Shown: positions 10,780-22,622 of the stretch, piece after piece | Layout of the letters: each line of letters begins with the position of its first letter | How positions within the stretch are numbered: the first letter of the stretch is position 1 | NCBI GenBank assembly: GCA_905250125.1 | Contig: CAJNOL010000612.1 | Coordinates: 54,454-118,453, forward strand | Length of the DNA: 64,000 bases | From: Rotaria sordida | Lineage: Eukaryota; Rotifera; Eurotatoria; Philodinida; Philodinidae | Reading direction: 5' to 3' | Translations under genes and position numbers: made by a program | The notes under the pieces: model-generated | The model's input: the letters and a program-made list of their open reading frames with translations, nothing else | Database searches by the model: none | Told to the model about the DNA's origin: nothing

Positions 10780-10971
10780 TCCCGTTAATAAACATTTTTC
10801 TTAGTTTAGTCATTAGACATATATATCCTAAGTATCTTTTTTTTCTGCTGTGTGTTTATGGAACTAGTAAAATTGATTTATCCCTTATTTCTGCTGAATA
10901 TTTTGTCTCTTTCACATTTGGTTTTTTTTTAGATTATTTTCTTTTTTTTTGTAAGAGAAAAAAAAAGTTCT

Positions 10972-12715
10972 ATGTTACCAAATATTTCAACTCATCAATT
11001 AATAAATCAAAATGATAATGAGTGGTTTACGTGTGCTGATATTAATAGTAAACAGGAAATTGTCTGTGGAACAGATCAAGGCATTATTTATCAAACACAA
11101 TTACCATCAAACGGAAAAAATTCAACGTATAAACAACTGATAGGTCTGTGATAATGATAATAAGAGTTAAAAAACGAAAGAATCTGTTGAATAAATATTT
11201 CAATTAACTTTGTCACAAGCTTAATACTAACGATGAAGTTCTCCCTATGGGATAATTGCTTTTGAGTCGGAACTATATATATCATGTAGATCCTAATGAG
11301 CTATGAATATTTCGAAAAGAGTTCGAATTCTTAGCTTGTTGCGTGGTCCCATTCAGGAAAACCAGAAAATAAGATTTTTCTTGTTCCTATCCTAATTATA
11401 TAGCTATCATAAAAGTGTGTCTTTTACATCGCTTGTATATGCTGGCAGATTCAGTGTTCTTATGTGAGGATAGGAGCATAAGGTCTGAAGTTTCAAGTGG
11501 GAATTCAAAAATAGGTTTTGCTGGTTTTTCTGAATCGGACCAGAACTGTTCTCAGAATATTTACAGCTTTTTAAGATCTACGTGATGCAGATAGTTTCGA
11601 CTTAAAAATGAATAATCTGTTAAAGGTCTTTCTCCGTAAGATGACATTGAATCCGATTGCAAACCATTTGGCTTTAAAAAAAATCTTTTAATTACATATC
11701 AATAAACTAACAAGCATTGTTTATATTTAAGTGAAACTCCAAATAGCAAAAACTAAATGGTATGCATTATAGAAGTGAGATAACTTTAATTTTTCGATAT
11801 TGATAGAGAAGTATTTTAAGTTCTTTACTATTAAAATTTTCATTCAGTTTGATGGAAGAAAAAAAAAGAAAGAAGATACCTATAATATTAAACAATTGAA
11901 GTCTTCTTAAATTGAAGTGTAATTTCAATACTAAAAAAAAAAGATTTCACTTCATTTATCTATAATATGTCATTTTAGGTCATACAAAACTCATTTCAGA
12001 CGTATGTTATTATGATCCTAATGGATGTTATATTCTTTCATGTTCAGCTGATAAAGATATTCGTTTATGGCGTTCATTCTCTTCGAATTCTATAACAATT
12101 TATCGTTCTCATCTTTCACCTGTATGGTGTTTATCTGTACATTACAAATCTGATCGTTTTGCATCCGGTTCAATGGATCAAACTGTTCGTCTTTGGACAC
12201 CAGATCGATTAAATATTCTTCGAACATTTATCTATCATTCAGATGATATAAATACCATAACATTTCATCCCAATGGAAAATATTTAGCATCTGGTTCTAA
12301 TGATGGTTCAATTATTCTATGGGCTATTGAACAAGCTCAACCAGCACGTATTCTTAAATCTTTATCAAATATTGAACAATTAACATTTACATCTGATGGT
12401 AATCATCTTATTTCAATAAGTCATAATAATAATGAACAAAAGTCAGATAGAATTAGTATTTGGGATATACGTTCAGCTAATGAAACAAATCTCATTGACA
12501 ATATTCCTAGCCATCGTCGTCTACTTAAATCATGTCAAATACAAAATACAAATAAATTTGTAACCGGTTTTAATAAATCATTTTTATTTTTTGATATAAA
12601 TAATCAACAAGAAAAAAATGATTTTTTTCGTTCGGAATTTTCAAATGAATATATTCAACGTTTAATACATTTGTCATCCAATGAATCAAATAAATTAATA
12701 GCAATAGTTGAATAA
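10972..12715 (+). CDS. WD40-repeat protein resembling the propeller of TAF5/TAF5L
   Basis: Two exons: 10972-11143 and 11979-12715, 302 residues. The join needs a weak donor (gtctgt at 11144) and a good acceptor (cattttag); phase closes exactly. WD units are visible: GTDQGIIYQ, SCSADKDIRLWR, ASGSMDQTVRLW, ASGSNDGSIILW and a weaker SDRISIWD. The arrangement SPVW...ASGSMDQTVRLW...DRLNILRTF...FHPNGKYLASGS parallels TAF5/TAF5L (TFIID/SAGA subunits), but the N-terminal LisH/NTD part of TAF5 is absent, so this is either a shortened homologue or another WD40 protein. The 835-bp intron is long for the locus. The last ATG-frame codons end only 34 bp before the ERGIC2 start. Confidence 0.7.
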
Positions 12716-12730
12716 AACAATAAGTATTTA

Positions 12731-12749
12731 TTATTAATTTTTTTTCTAG
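12731..12749 (+). promoter_or_regulatory. Splice acceptor abutting the ERGIC2 start codon
   Basis: The tract ttattaattttttttctag runs directly into the ERGIC2 ATG at 12750, only 34 bp after the stop of the WD40 gene. There is no room for a promoter of normal size, so trans-splicing from a shared transcript is the simplest reading. Confidence 0.6.
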
Positions 12750-15700
12750 ATGACTCTTAGACAACGTCGAAAACCTATTATACCTGTTGAAATAGTTCGT
12801 GATTTAGATGCATTTGTTAAAGTTGAGAACGATTTTAAACAACCTACAACAACAGGAGGAACAAGTAAGAACAAAAAAAAGGAAATAAAATATTGTTCTT
12901 TTTATTTTTATCTATTTCTAAAATATTCATCCTTATTTAGTTTCGATTATTACTTTTATTGTTGTAATTTGCTTAAGTGTTATACATATTGCTACATTTC
13001 AAAGTAATACACTTAGATATGATTATGATGTCGATTGGGATCATGATAGTAAACTTAAAATTAATATTGATATAACTATAGCCATGAGTTGTTCATGTAA
13101 GTATATATTCAATTGACAAATTCAATCAACAAGTATATATATATATTGTTATTTTAAACAATAGATTTATTAAAAAGTTGTTTTTTAGTGTTTTATTCTA
13201 ATTTTTTGCATAGCATTAACGTTACTGATTTTTTTCCAACGGGTTATTAGAAAGTAATTTGATAAAATATTCGCTCATTTTTCATCTTTTTATAAAGAAA
13301 TCTACAATAATTTTTGTAAGACTTCTGATCTAAGAATTATGAACCAACCTTTTCAAAGCTCGTAAATTTAGTTTGGACGAGCTTCAGTCTGAATGATTGC
13401 TTTGAAACTTTTGATTCTTATATCACTTTGTAAAGAACAACCTTGCCTTTAATTCTATGCAAAAAAAAACATCAATATTCTCTATCCAAACTTAACTTTC
13501 AATGTGCATAATGTCAAATTACTTTTCGATAAACGGTTATTATACAGAATTATTTTGCTTGAAAATTTTATAATCTTAATAATATTCTGTTATATGTTGA
13601 ATATATCTTTCATGCCGAAATATAAAAAAACAATTCAGAGAGAAAAGTTTCTTATTGCAAACAAAACTTAAATAAACAGTAAAATATTAATTTTATTCCT
13701 AAAGATTTCGTCATAGAAAATCAAATTATTAGATTCTTTTTGATAGTAATATACCAAGAATTAAATTCAGCTTGTAACATATTATCAATGTTTCTTGTGC
13801 ACATAATCTCGAGTGTAGATTTTCGCAAAAAAAAACCCTAAATCTCATCATCATGATTGTTTTATTCAAAAATAAATAAACTCATAAAAAAAATTTCATC
13901 ATATTATTTTCTAATAGTAATTGGTTCAGATGTACTTGATGTTACAAATACAAATCCATTGGAAAGGTAAGTTTTCATTAAATTAATTCAAACTCTAAAT
14001 ATTATCTTATGTATTTAGTGGAAAATTAGAAGAAGAAGAAACATGGTTTGAATTATCTCCTCGACAACAAAAAGCTTTTAATCGTCTACAAACAGGTTAT
14101 AAATTAATACGACAACAATATCATGCTATTCATGATTTACTTTGGTTAAGTGGTCATACTATTGAACAATTACCTGAAAGGTAGAGAGGAGAAAAAACAA
14201 ATTTGAAAATTTTATAACAAAACAAAAAAGCCAAAAAATAACCATCTTTTAGAGAAATAAAATTAGAGCGAAAACCGGATGCATGTCGACTTCATGGTAC
14301 ATTAGAAGTTAATAAACTTGCAGGCAATTTTCATATTATTCTTGGAAAGTAAGTCATAGTTTTATTTATATTTCCATAGTAAATTATATGAATCTTTGAC
14401 ATGTTCAATACAATTCTTATTTCATAGATTTAACAAAAAAGATTTCGATTATGATTTAAGTCATAGTCATACTCTTAATCTTCATTATCTTTCTCAAATA
14501 AAAAGCATGTTGTTTTTTTTCTCATTCGTTTCTTTGTTTTTGGTCTATCAGATAATTATTTTGTTTTGGTGATTTGTATTATCGTTTTTTCTTTAATTGT
14601 CTAGATCATTTTCATTTTTTGGTGCACATGCGCATATAAGTCCAATGGGTGTACAGGGTATGGTCGGTTTTTATATATACCGAATACGTCAGAAATAATG
14701 GCATCATTAGTATTTTGCTCCTATTTCTCTTATTATCTTGACTATTCGACTTCGATTTTTTTCAAAAGATTCCTCATTTAATCAAACTTGTTCTTTCTAA
14801 AAGTGAAATTCTTTTGAGGCTTAAACGGCACTGTAAATCTTCAAACAGTCATATGTTGATGAAAGATAATTTCCAAAACTGTCTCTATTGATCTTTCAAT
14901 ACCATCTGGATGTTCATGTATAGTTCAGACTGAAGGAACCATTAAAAAAGTAAAGAAAACGTTTACAAAAAAAAAATGTCTATCCATAAACTTCCTATCA
15001 AATGTGAAATCTTCAATACAACTACTCGTCAAATTTTCGAAGATGATTTACACCTACGATCCTACAAACTGACAGTGAAATCGGCGATTACTGAAGCATA
15101 GAAAATCAAATTGGTATAGTTCTCAAATTGGCTGCGGAATAATTTTCGAAGAGAAGATAATAAAGATTTTTTTAAATTTTTTGAATGACTGCTCCAGTTC
15201 GACCTGTACGTAGACATGCAGTTGGTGTTGCAAGATTAATAGTGCTAGTTTTAGAAATTATCTTGCACTAGCGTGTGGTTGTCCGAAGATCTACAGTACT
15301 GTTTAAGTCTCAAAAAGTTTTCGATGTTAGAAAAAAAACAAGCTTTTGAACCTCTTTACTTTTCATTATCTGAATGAAATGACTTAACAAACAAACTCTA
15401 TTAAAGTCATATGGTTTTGTACACAATTAAATAAGAAATCTTTGAAAAAAAAACTGAAGTCGAATAGTCAAGATAAAAAAGGAAATATGGGCAAACTACT
15501 AATGGTGGTATTATTTACGACGCAATAGTTATATATAAATATTCAATATTTATTTTGATAATATTGGTATCTATTATTTTAGCTTTGAATTTTTCTCATC
15601 GTATTGATCATCTTTCATTTGGTTTGCCAACACCTGGTCTTATTCAACCATTAAATGGTGATTTAAAAATAGCAAATACTGGTAAATAATAATTTTTCTT

Positions 15701-18090
15701 AAAATTATTATTTATATTAAATATATTTTAAAGGTTCACAAATATATCAATATTTTCTCGAAGTTGTACCAACTGATGTTCAAACAAGTTATTCAAATGT
15801 TGAAACATATCAATATGCAGTGACAGAAAAGGTATTTAATCTCTTTGAGAACGGGATTCTTTTTTTTTGCTCTACATTGGCTCTTTCAACGTAATAAATA
15901 TTACTTTTTAATCGATTTTAATCATAAATAATGAAGATAAGCGTCAAGGTAAAAAAATCCTAAAGTTGGATCCCATCGGATTCAATAGCTGGAGAACGTT
16001 GAATACACCTACAATCCAATAGGATCCAATGAGATGATGTTGAATTTTAGATCTTGACATTATAGATTGTTTGAACCTCTACTGTCTTTCTCTCATAAAA
16101 TTAGCTAAAAAATTAAATGTACTTTAATTTAACTTATTACTACATTCAACTCATGAAATTGCAAAATGAAAAAATTTCATGAGTTTTATATAAAAAAATA
16201 TGAGAAAATAGCATTTCAGATGATGAAATGGACATAAAACTTGGTGTATTTTAATCAAGCCAATGAAATGAAAATGATATTTTTATCAAAAACATGAAAT
16301 TAAATTGATGAAAATATTCAATTTAATGTATTTTTTTTTATTTTTTTAAGTTTCTCGAGATTTTTCAATAATAAATTTAAAAATAAAGAAAAAATTAGAA
16401 TCCATAATTTACATTCACTTTTGATTGACTTCATTTCATAATATAATCTGAAATAAATAAAAAAATTAAATAAATAATTTATACTTACTGTTCGTTAAGT
16501 TGTATAGCGCTCCTTTGTTACCATAAACATTCGTTTAAGAGCGTGAATGTTTTACTTGGGATAGTGAAAAACGACTTCCCGTCATCATAAAAAGTGTTAA
16601 AAATATATTTCACATGTTGTCTAATAATCACAAAAAGCAAAACTAGATACTGCAATACCATCAGATTTTATCGGACCTAACAAGTTCCCACTATTATATA
16701 TCATTGAATCCTATCGACGGAGTCCTATGGTATCCCACAGTCGAATAGTTTAGAGATTCTACCGAGCACGATAAAAAAACCTCGACCTGGGAGTTTTTTT
16801 CGAAATTTGAACACAAAACTCACAATTTTCCATGATTGTTTTGGATTGTGCGCGTTTAAAAACAATAAAGTTCTCACAGAATCAAAATCACCGAAATATA
16901 GTAAATTTGAGATTCCTATAATAAATTGCTTGAAATTGAAAAGTTGTAATTATAGTAGAAATCGATTTCCTAGATTGCTTTCTGGAAAAAAATCGTTTTC
17001 ACTTGATTACCATCGAACAAAATTGATTCTAGTTGATTATCACCGAGCAAAACCTATTATTTCATCGAATTTAATCTGAAAGTACTATATTAATAGACTC
17101 TTTTCAGATTATTTTACAAAAATGGATTAAATCATACGCTTTTAATCGGCTAGGAAACGATTATTATCGAAAAATAATCCAAAAAATCACAATTCCATTG
17201 ATTACTCTGATTAATTCCGATTAAAAAAAACTGTGCAAACAATATCACTTTTGCTTGACAGTAAATCGTAGGATCTTTAACCAGCATTTTCTGATTTGCA
17301 TCAACTATTATAATTGAAACTGAACATAATAATCAATTAGAAATCGATTGCTTAGATGATTCTAAACAAAATAGATTTTAACGCACTACTTTTGAAATCA
17401 ATTGGTTTTCTAATCGATTTACGAGATTGCATACCGGAAAAATCGATTTTAGTCGTTTATCACCGAACAAAACCTATCTTTTTAACATGAGTACTTAGAG
17501 TGAATTAATTTGCATTTCTAATCAGCGCTATTAATCTTTCAAAGACATATATATTTCGCTCGTGTCAAATCATAGAACATCGCTAGTTAAATCAATGATA
17601 AATATTACGCATCAATAGATCTGACAGTTCCGAGACCGGAAACGCTTATATACATTTTGCGTCCCAAAAGAATTGACCGAAATAAAAAAATTTGTTTATT
17701 TTTATTTCTTAGACAAGAACTATCGATCATAATAGTGGTAGTCATGGTATACCAGGCATATTTATTCGATATGAAATAAGTCCTTTAAAAATAACTGTTA
17801 AAGAAATTCTTCGATCATATTGGTTATTATTAATTGAAATTGGTAGTATTTTTGGTGGTGTCTTTGCTACATCAGGTAAGTCGATTAAAGTTAATTTAAA
17901 TGAATTTTTTTTTTTTGGTATTTATTCTTTAGGAATGATTCATAGTTTAATTAGTATAGTTTATGATACATTATCTAAACAATGTTCGAATATTCAATTA
18001 AGAAATGATATTAAAAAAAGATTAATCAATGAAGACCAAACATCAACAGTTGCTATTGGTATAACACCTGAATCATCATCCGTGATGTGA
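12750..18090 (+). CDS. ERGIC2: ERGIC2 (Erv41-type ER-Golgi cargo receptor)
   Basis: Ten exons: 12750-12864, 12941-13096, 13918-13966, 14019-14180, 14253-14348, 14605-14657, 15583-15681, 15734-15831, 17713-17875, 17933-18090. All phases agree, giving 382 residues against 377 in human. ERGIC2 cycles in COPI/COPII vesicles between ER and Golgi with ERGIC3. Visible family marks: VRDLDAF near the N terminus, first membrane segment in exon 2, then SKLKINIDITIAM, DVLDVTN, ACRLHGTLEVNKLAGNFHI, NFSHRIDHLSFG and the second membrane segment with GGVFATSGM near the C terminus. Exon 6 could end at 14648 instead of 14657 (both phase 1); 14657 gives the better alignment length. Introns 6 (925 bp) and 8 (1,881 bp) are far longer than the others; intron 6 holds an inverted-repeat element. 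Confidence 0.93.
14700..15511. repeat. Inverted-repeat element inside ERGIC2 intron 6
   Basis: About 85-bp imperfect inverted arms at 14704-14788 and 15420-15507 share tatcttgactattcgactt and a cattagta.tttgc end. The unit occupies nearly the whole of the long intron, so it accounts for its length. No coding frame is seen inside; no clear target-site duplication was found. Confidence 0.65.
15832..17712 (+). other. Long ERGIC2 intron 8 with diverged repeats
   Basis: A 1.9-kb intron. Two imperfect direct copies lie at about 16961-17060 and 17405-17480, sharing atcaccga.caaaacctat and gattgc.t.c.ggaaaaa. A short open frame at 16807-17079 covers the first copy and looks like chance. Short palindromes with gga-tcc cores are seen around 15950-16040. 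Confidence 0.45.
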
Positions 18091-18727
18091 ACAAAACAAT
18101 AGAATTTATTTTTATTTTTTTTTTCCTATGTGATATTTCTTGTTATAATAGTTTTTTTTTTTTGTTCTGTGATGATATAATTTAATTAAAAACCTAATGT
18201 CACATTGATTTAATATCGTTTATTTATATGATTTAGTATACCAAAAAAAGAAAAAGACGATTCTTTTGTATTAAAAATAAGTTGTATTTGCTCACAAAGA
18301 AAAAAAAATATTGTCTTCTCGATAATCGATCACGAAAGTGGATGAACGCACACATACACATACACATACATATATATATATGAAAAAGCAAAAGTTCTTC
18401 GATGAGAGTTCTATTAGAATGATAATGGATTGAATAGGAAAAGCAATGACGTGCAGAACGCAAGCGCAACTACAGAAGTAGTAATAATAATAACAAAATT
18501 TTCTCTAGTATTGTTGATGACACATCGGTTGGTAAGAGCAAAGTCAATATAGCGTTCAATGTTCTTGTCACATCATATTGACATCGAATAGAACTATACT
18601 CATTCGATGATCACTAAGCTAACAGAATGAAAACATAGAATCATCGTATTTTATGTTCTTGGCAACATATCAACGATTGAATTAGAAGAAATATATTTTA
18701 AATATTCTCATGAGTATTTTCTTGAAT
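18091..18727. other. Intergenic between ERGIC2 and the glutamate receptor
   Basis: About 640 bp containing the ERGIC2 3' UTR, T-rich tracts and a short (ca/ta) microsatellite near 18350-18382. Promoter elements of the glutamate receptor gene would be here but none is recognisable by eye. Confidence 0.5.
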
Positions 18728-21700
18728 ATGTATTTTAATTTATTATTATTTATTTATTTTTTACATATTAACATTATCCAATGTACTTTAAATATACCTG
18801 TTGGTAAGATTAAGTTTCTTTAAAATTAAATAAATATAGAACATTAATCTGATTCTAATAGGTTTCATATTTCATGAATATGATCAACAATTTTATACTC
18901 GTATGAATTCATTAGCTCGTCAATATATTTTTAATAAAATCGAACGAGATTTTCAATATAATATAATTGAAGTTATTGATACACCAAAATTTGATGATTG
19001 TGAAAACAATCCATGGTCAAAATTATGTAATCAATTATCAAATGGAATGATGTCTATCATAGGTCATATAAATTCCAATGATCTCGATTGGTTATCTGCA
19101 TTTTGTTCAACATATCAAATTCCATTTCTTAATTTAAATAATAATAATAATCATTTAAGAAATAATTTTTCTATATCATTAATGCCTGATATTTTACCAG
19201 CATTAATTTCACTTATACGTCGTTATCAAATAACTCAACTTGTATATATATATGATGATATTGCTGGTGCTCATCGTCTTAAACAACTCATACAAATTCA
19301 AACATCAAATATAATACAAAATTTAAATATAATTAGTCGTTATTTAGATAATCCAGATGATTCATATGAATTATTACAAAGTATTGAAATTATATCACAT
19401 ACAGAAGTGCATACATTATCATCAATATATTTAAATTCAAATATTCAACATCGTTATATTGTTTTAGATTTTCAGGCATTTGATACATATCGTATAATGT
19501 TAGATAAAATAAAACATCGTAGTATGACAACATCAAATTATCATTATATATTACTTACATTAGATGCTAAACAACTTGATATGACTTATTTTCGTTATGG
19601 TGGTGTTAATGTAACATTTTTTACTTTACCATCATATTATAATCAACAAACAAATGAAAATTATATTGATTTATTAAAAAAAGAAAATCTTTTTTTCGTT
19701 GAATCATTATTACTTGCTGATGCATGGGAAACATTATTACGTACAATAAATCATATGTTAAATTCAACAGATGATGTCTATGAACAATTAAAAGTATTTC
19801 AACAAGAAAAATTTTCTAATAAATTAATACAACATGTTGATTGTCAAGATAATTATAATCAAGCATTGTCATTAGGAAAGATTTATTTCGAACATTTAAT
19901 TAATACAAATTTTCAAGGTTTAACAGGAAATGTACAATTTTCAAATGTAACTGGTCAAAGAATAAATTATACATTTGATGTTTATCGAGTAGCAGGCAGT
20001 AATATGCCAAAACATATTGGATTTTTTCGAGCACCAGATATTCTTGAGGTAAAATTTTTTCATTTAAAAATTTTAACAAATCAAATATTAAGTTTAATAT
20101 TTATGTTTATATACGATAAAAGAATATATAGTTAAATATTCTAATATATTCATAAAACAAACAAATTTTTTTTCTATGACATGATTGATAATAAATCTAA
20201 TGGACTATTTTTTTATTCATATTCGTTTTATTTGAAAAACAAAAATAAAACTTTTGACAAATATAATATCTACATTACTGTAACAAAATACTGGAGAATA
20301 ATAAACCCATCGCCTGAGAGTTGATTCTGTTCATATACCCAAACAGAGTTTATGGATACAGAAAACAGTACAAAGTATATGAATTTGCAAAGAAGTCACA
20401 AAACCTTGTCAAGATTTATGAAAAAAGAGTTTACATAATGGTAATAAACGAATAACGAGAATTTATTATTCTCCACCTTTTTTCTACAGTAATCTGAATA
20501 TTATTCTAAATATTATACTAGAGTTTATCAAATCTATTCTACATCTGTATTCGCTAGAGTCCAATGAAAATAGGAGTTCAAGTCTAAAAATATCAGATTC
20601 GAAGTTCTCTAGTATATCAATGATTTTTCATATCTAACAATAGTTTATATTTTGAATTTTAAAAAGTAGATAAAAAAAATGAATAGAGACGTAACTCAAC
20701 ACTTGAGACAGAAGAGTGAGGGGCGCTACGTGAACAATTTTTAAAAGCAATAGGGCATTATGTGAATGAATTTCGAAAACAGAGGGCATCACATCCCTGA
20801 AAATGAGAGAAATATAATCAAAAACATTTCTAATTTTGATTACAATGATAAAGTGAAATGAGTTCTATATATATTTATAAGCTTAAAAGTTTCTTCATAC
20901 ACGTGAAAAATATCATTATGATATTTTATAAACAGATGAAATCAAATATGTTTTTTTTTCTGTTATATTTAGGTTGCTGATAATGTTTCATATCCATCTC
21001 GTATGTCATTTCATAATCATACACGTTTAATTGTAACGATATTCGATGAACCATTTGTAATGTTAAAAAAAACTCCTAATGATACATTAACTGAAAGAAA
21101 TATTCCACATGGTACTATACTTGATCCATCACGTCTTGAAGGTTTTTGTGTTGAATTAGCTTATGCTCTATGTCATGATCGATTAAAATTTCCATATAAA
21201 TTTCTTATTGAAACAAAATATGGAGAAGAAATTGAAAAAGGTATTTGGGATGGTATGGTTGGTGCATTAATTAATCGTGATGCTGATTTAGCTATAGCAT
21301 CATTAACAATAAATGGTGCACGAGAAAAAGTTGTAGATTTTTCAAAACCATTTATTGATTTAGGTATATCAATAATGATAAGTAAACCTGAAAAAGAAAA
21401 ACCAGGTGTTTTTTCATTTATGGATCCATTAGCAAAAGAAATTTGGATATGTGTTATTGTTTCATATTTATTTGTTAGTGGAATATTATTTTTTATAAGT
21501 CGATTTTCACCTTATGAATGGTATTATGAAAATGAATCGGATCTTATACCACGAAATAAATTTTCTTTACATAATGCTTTATTTTTTTCATTTGCCGCAT
21601 TTATGCATCAAGGTGTTGATCTTTTACCACGATCAATATCAGGTTTGATTGCTTTGGTTTTTTTTTTAATTTCTTCTCTATACGATTGATTATTCTTTTT

Positions 21701-22622
21701 ATGTGTCGTATTAGGTCGAGTTGTAACAAGTGCATGGTGGTTTTTTAGTTTAATTCTTGTATCATCATATACAGCTAATTTAGCAGCTTTTTTAACTATT
21801 GAAAAATTAGTTCCACCTGTTGAAACTGTTGAAGAACTTGCTAAACAAACAGATATTCGTTATGGAACATTAAAAGGTGGTTCAACAATGGCTTTTTTTA
21901 ATAAATCAACATTAACAACATTTAAACGTATGTGGGATTTTATGCAACAACATCAAGATGATGTATTTGTATCATCAAATAGTGAAGGTATTGAAAAAGT
22001 TCGACAATCAAAAGGTAAATTTGCTTTTTTACTTGAATCAACATTAAATGAATATGTTAATGAACGTAATCCATGTGATACAATGCGTATTGGTGAAAAT
22101 ATTGATGCTAAAGGTTATGGAATAGCTACACCACTTGGTTCAGATTTACGTGAAGCTATTAATATAGCTGTTTTAGAATTAACTGAAAGTGGATTACTTG
22201 AACGTTTAAAACAAAAATGGTATTATGAAAGAAGTGAATGTACAAGTTTAGGATCAAAAGATTCAAAACAAAGTACACCACTTAATTTAGCTAATGTTGC
22301 TGGTATGTTTTATGTATTAATTATTGGCCTTGGAAGTTCAATGGTTATTGCATTTATTGAATTTTTATTTAAAGCTAAACATGATTCAAAACGTTTCAAT
22401 CAAAATATCCGTGACGTTATGCGAAGAAATTTAAGAATATCAATAACTGGTATTGATTTTGATGAAAAATTACATAAAGATGAATGTTGGCCATTAAAAC
22501 AACAAGAATTAATTTCTTCATCATCACCTTCTCGAAATATTCATCATAATGAACGAACACCGACTACAACACATAAACTTCATTTAAAGAAAACTAATAA
22601 TGACAAAGATGTTATTTTTTGA
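18728..22622 (+). CDS. AMPA-type ionotropic glutamate receptor subunit
   Basis: Four exons: 18728-18803, 18862-20048, 20973-21642, 21715-22622; 946 residues. Exon 1 encodes a hydrophobic signal peptide. Residues about 26-420 are the amino-terminal domain. The ligand-binding lobes keep the glutamate contacts of AMPA receptors: Thr and Arg538 in [18 protein letters not shown] (usual Pro is Ser), GST in [10 protein letters not shown], and Glu752 in LLESTLNEY followed by PCDTM and KGYGIATP. Membrane part: M1 at [14 protein letters not shown], pore loop [17 protein letters not shown], the gating motif SYTANLAAF at 662-670, and M4 near residue 850. At the Q/R site (GluA2 AFMQ/RQG) this subunit has His633. 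The 924-bp intron 2 contains a small inverted-repeat element; the other introns are 58-72 bp. It is a plasma-membrane cation channel subunit gated by glutamate or a related amino acid. Confidence 0.93.
20274..20493. mobile_element. 220-bp inverted-repeat element in glutamate receptor intron 2
   Basis: Arms of about 32 bp, attactgtaacaaaatactgg... at 20274 and its inverted counterpart ending at 20493, share the block ggagaataataaa. It is non-coding and of MITE size. Family not assignable. Confidence 0.55.

Noticed and set aside
16807-17079. 90-codon frame in ERGIC2 intron 8
   Set aside because: It covers a repeated intronic segment and has no protein-like features.
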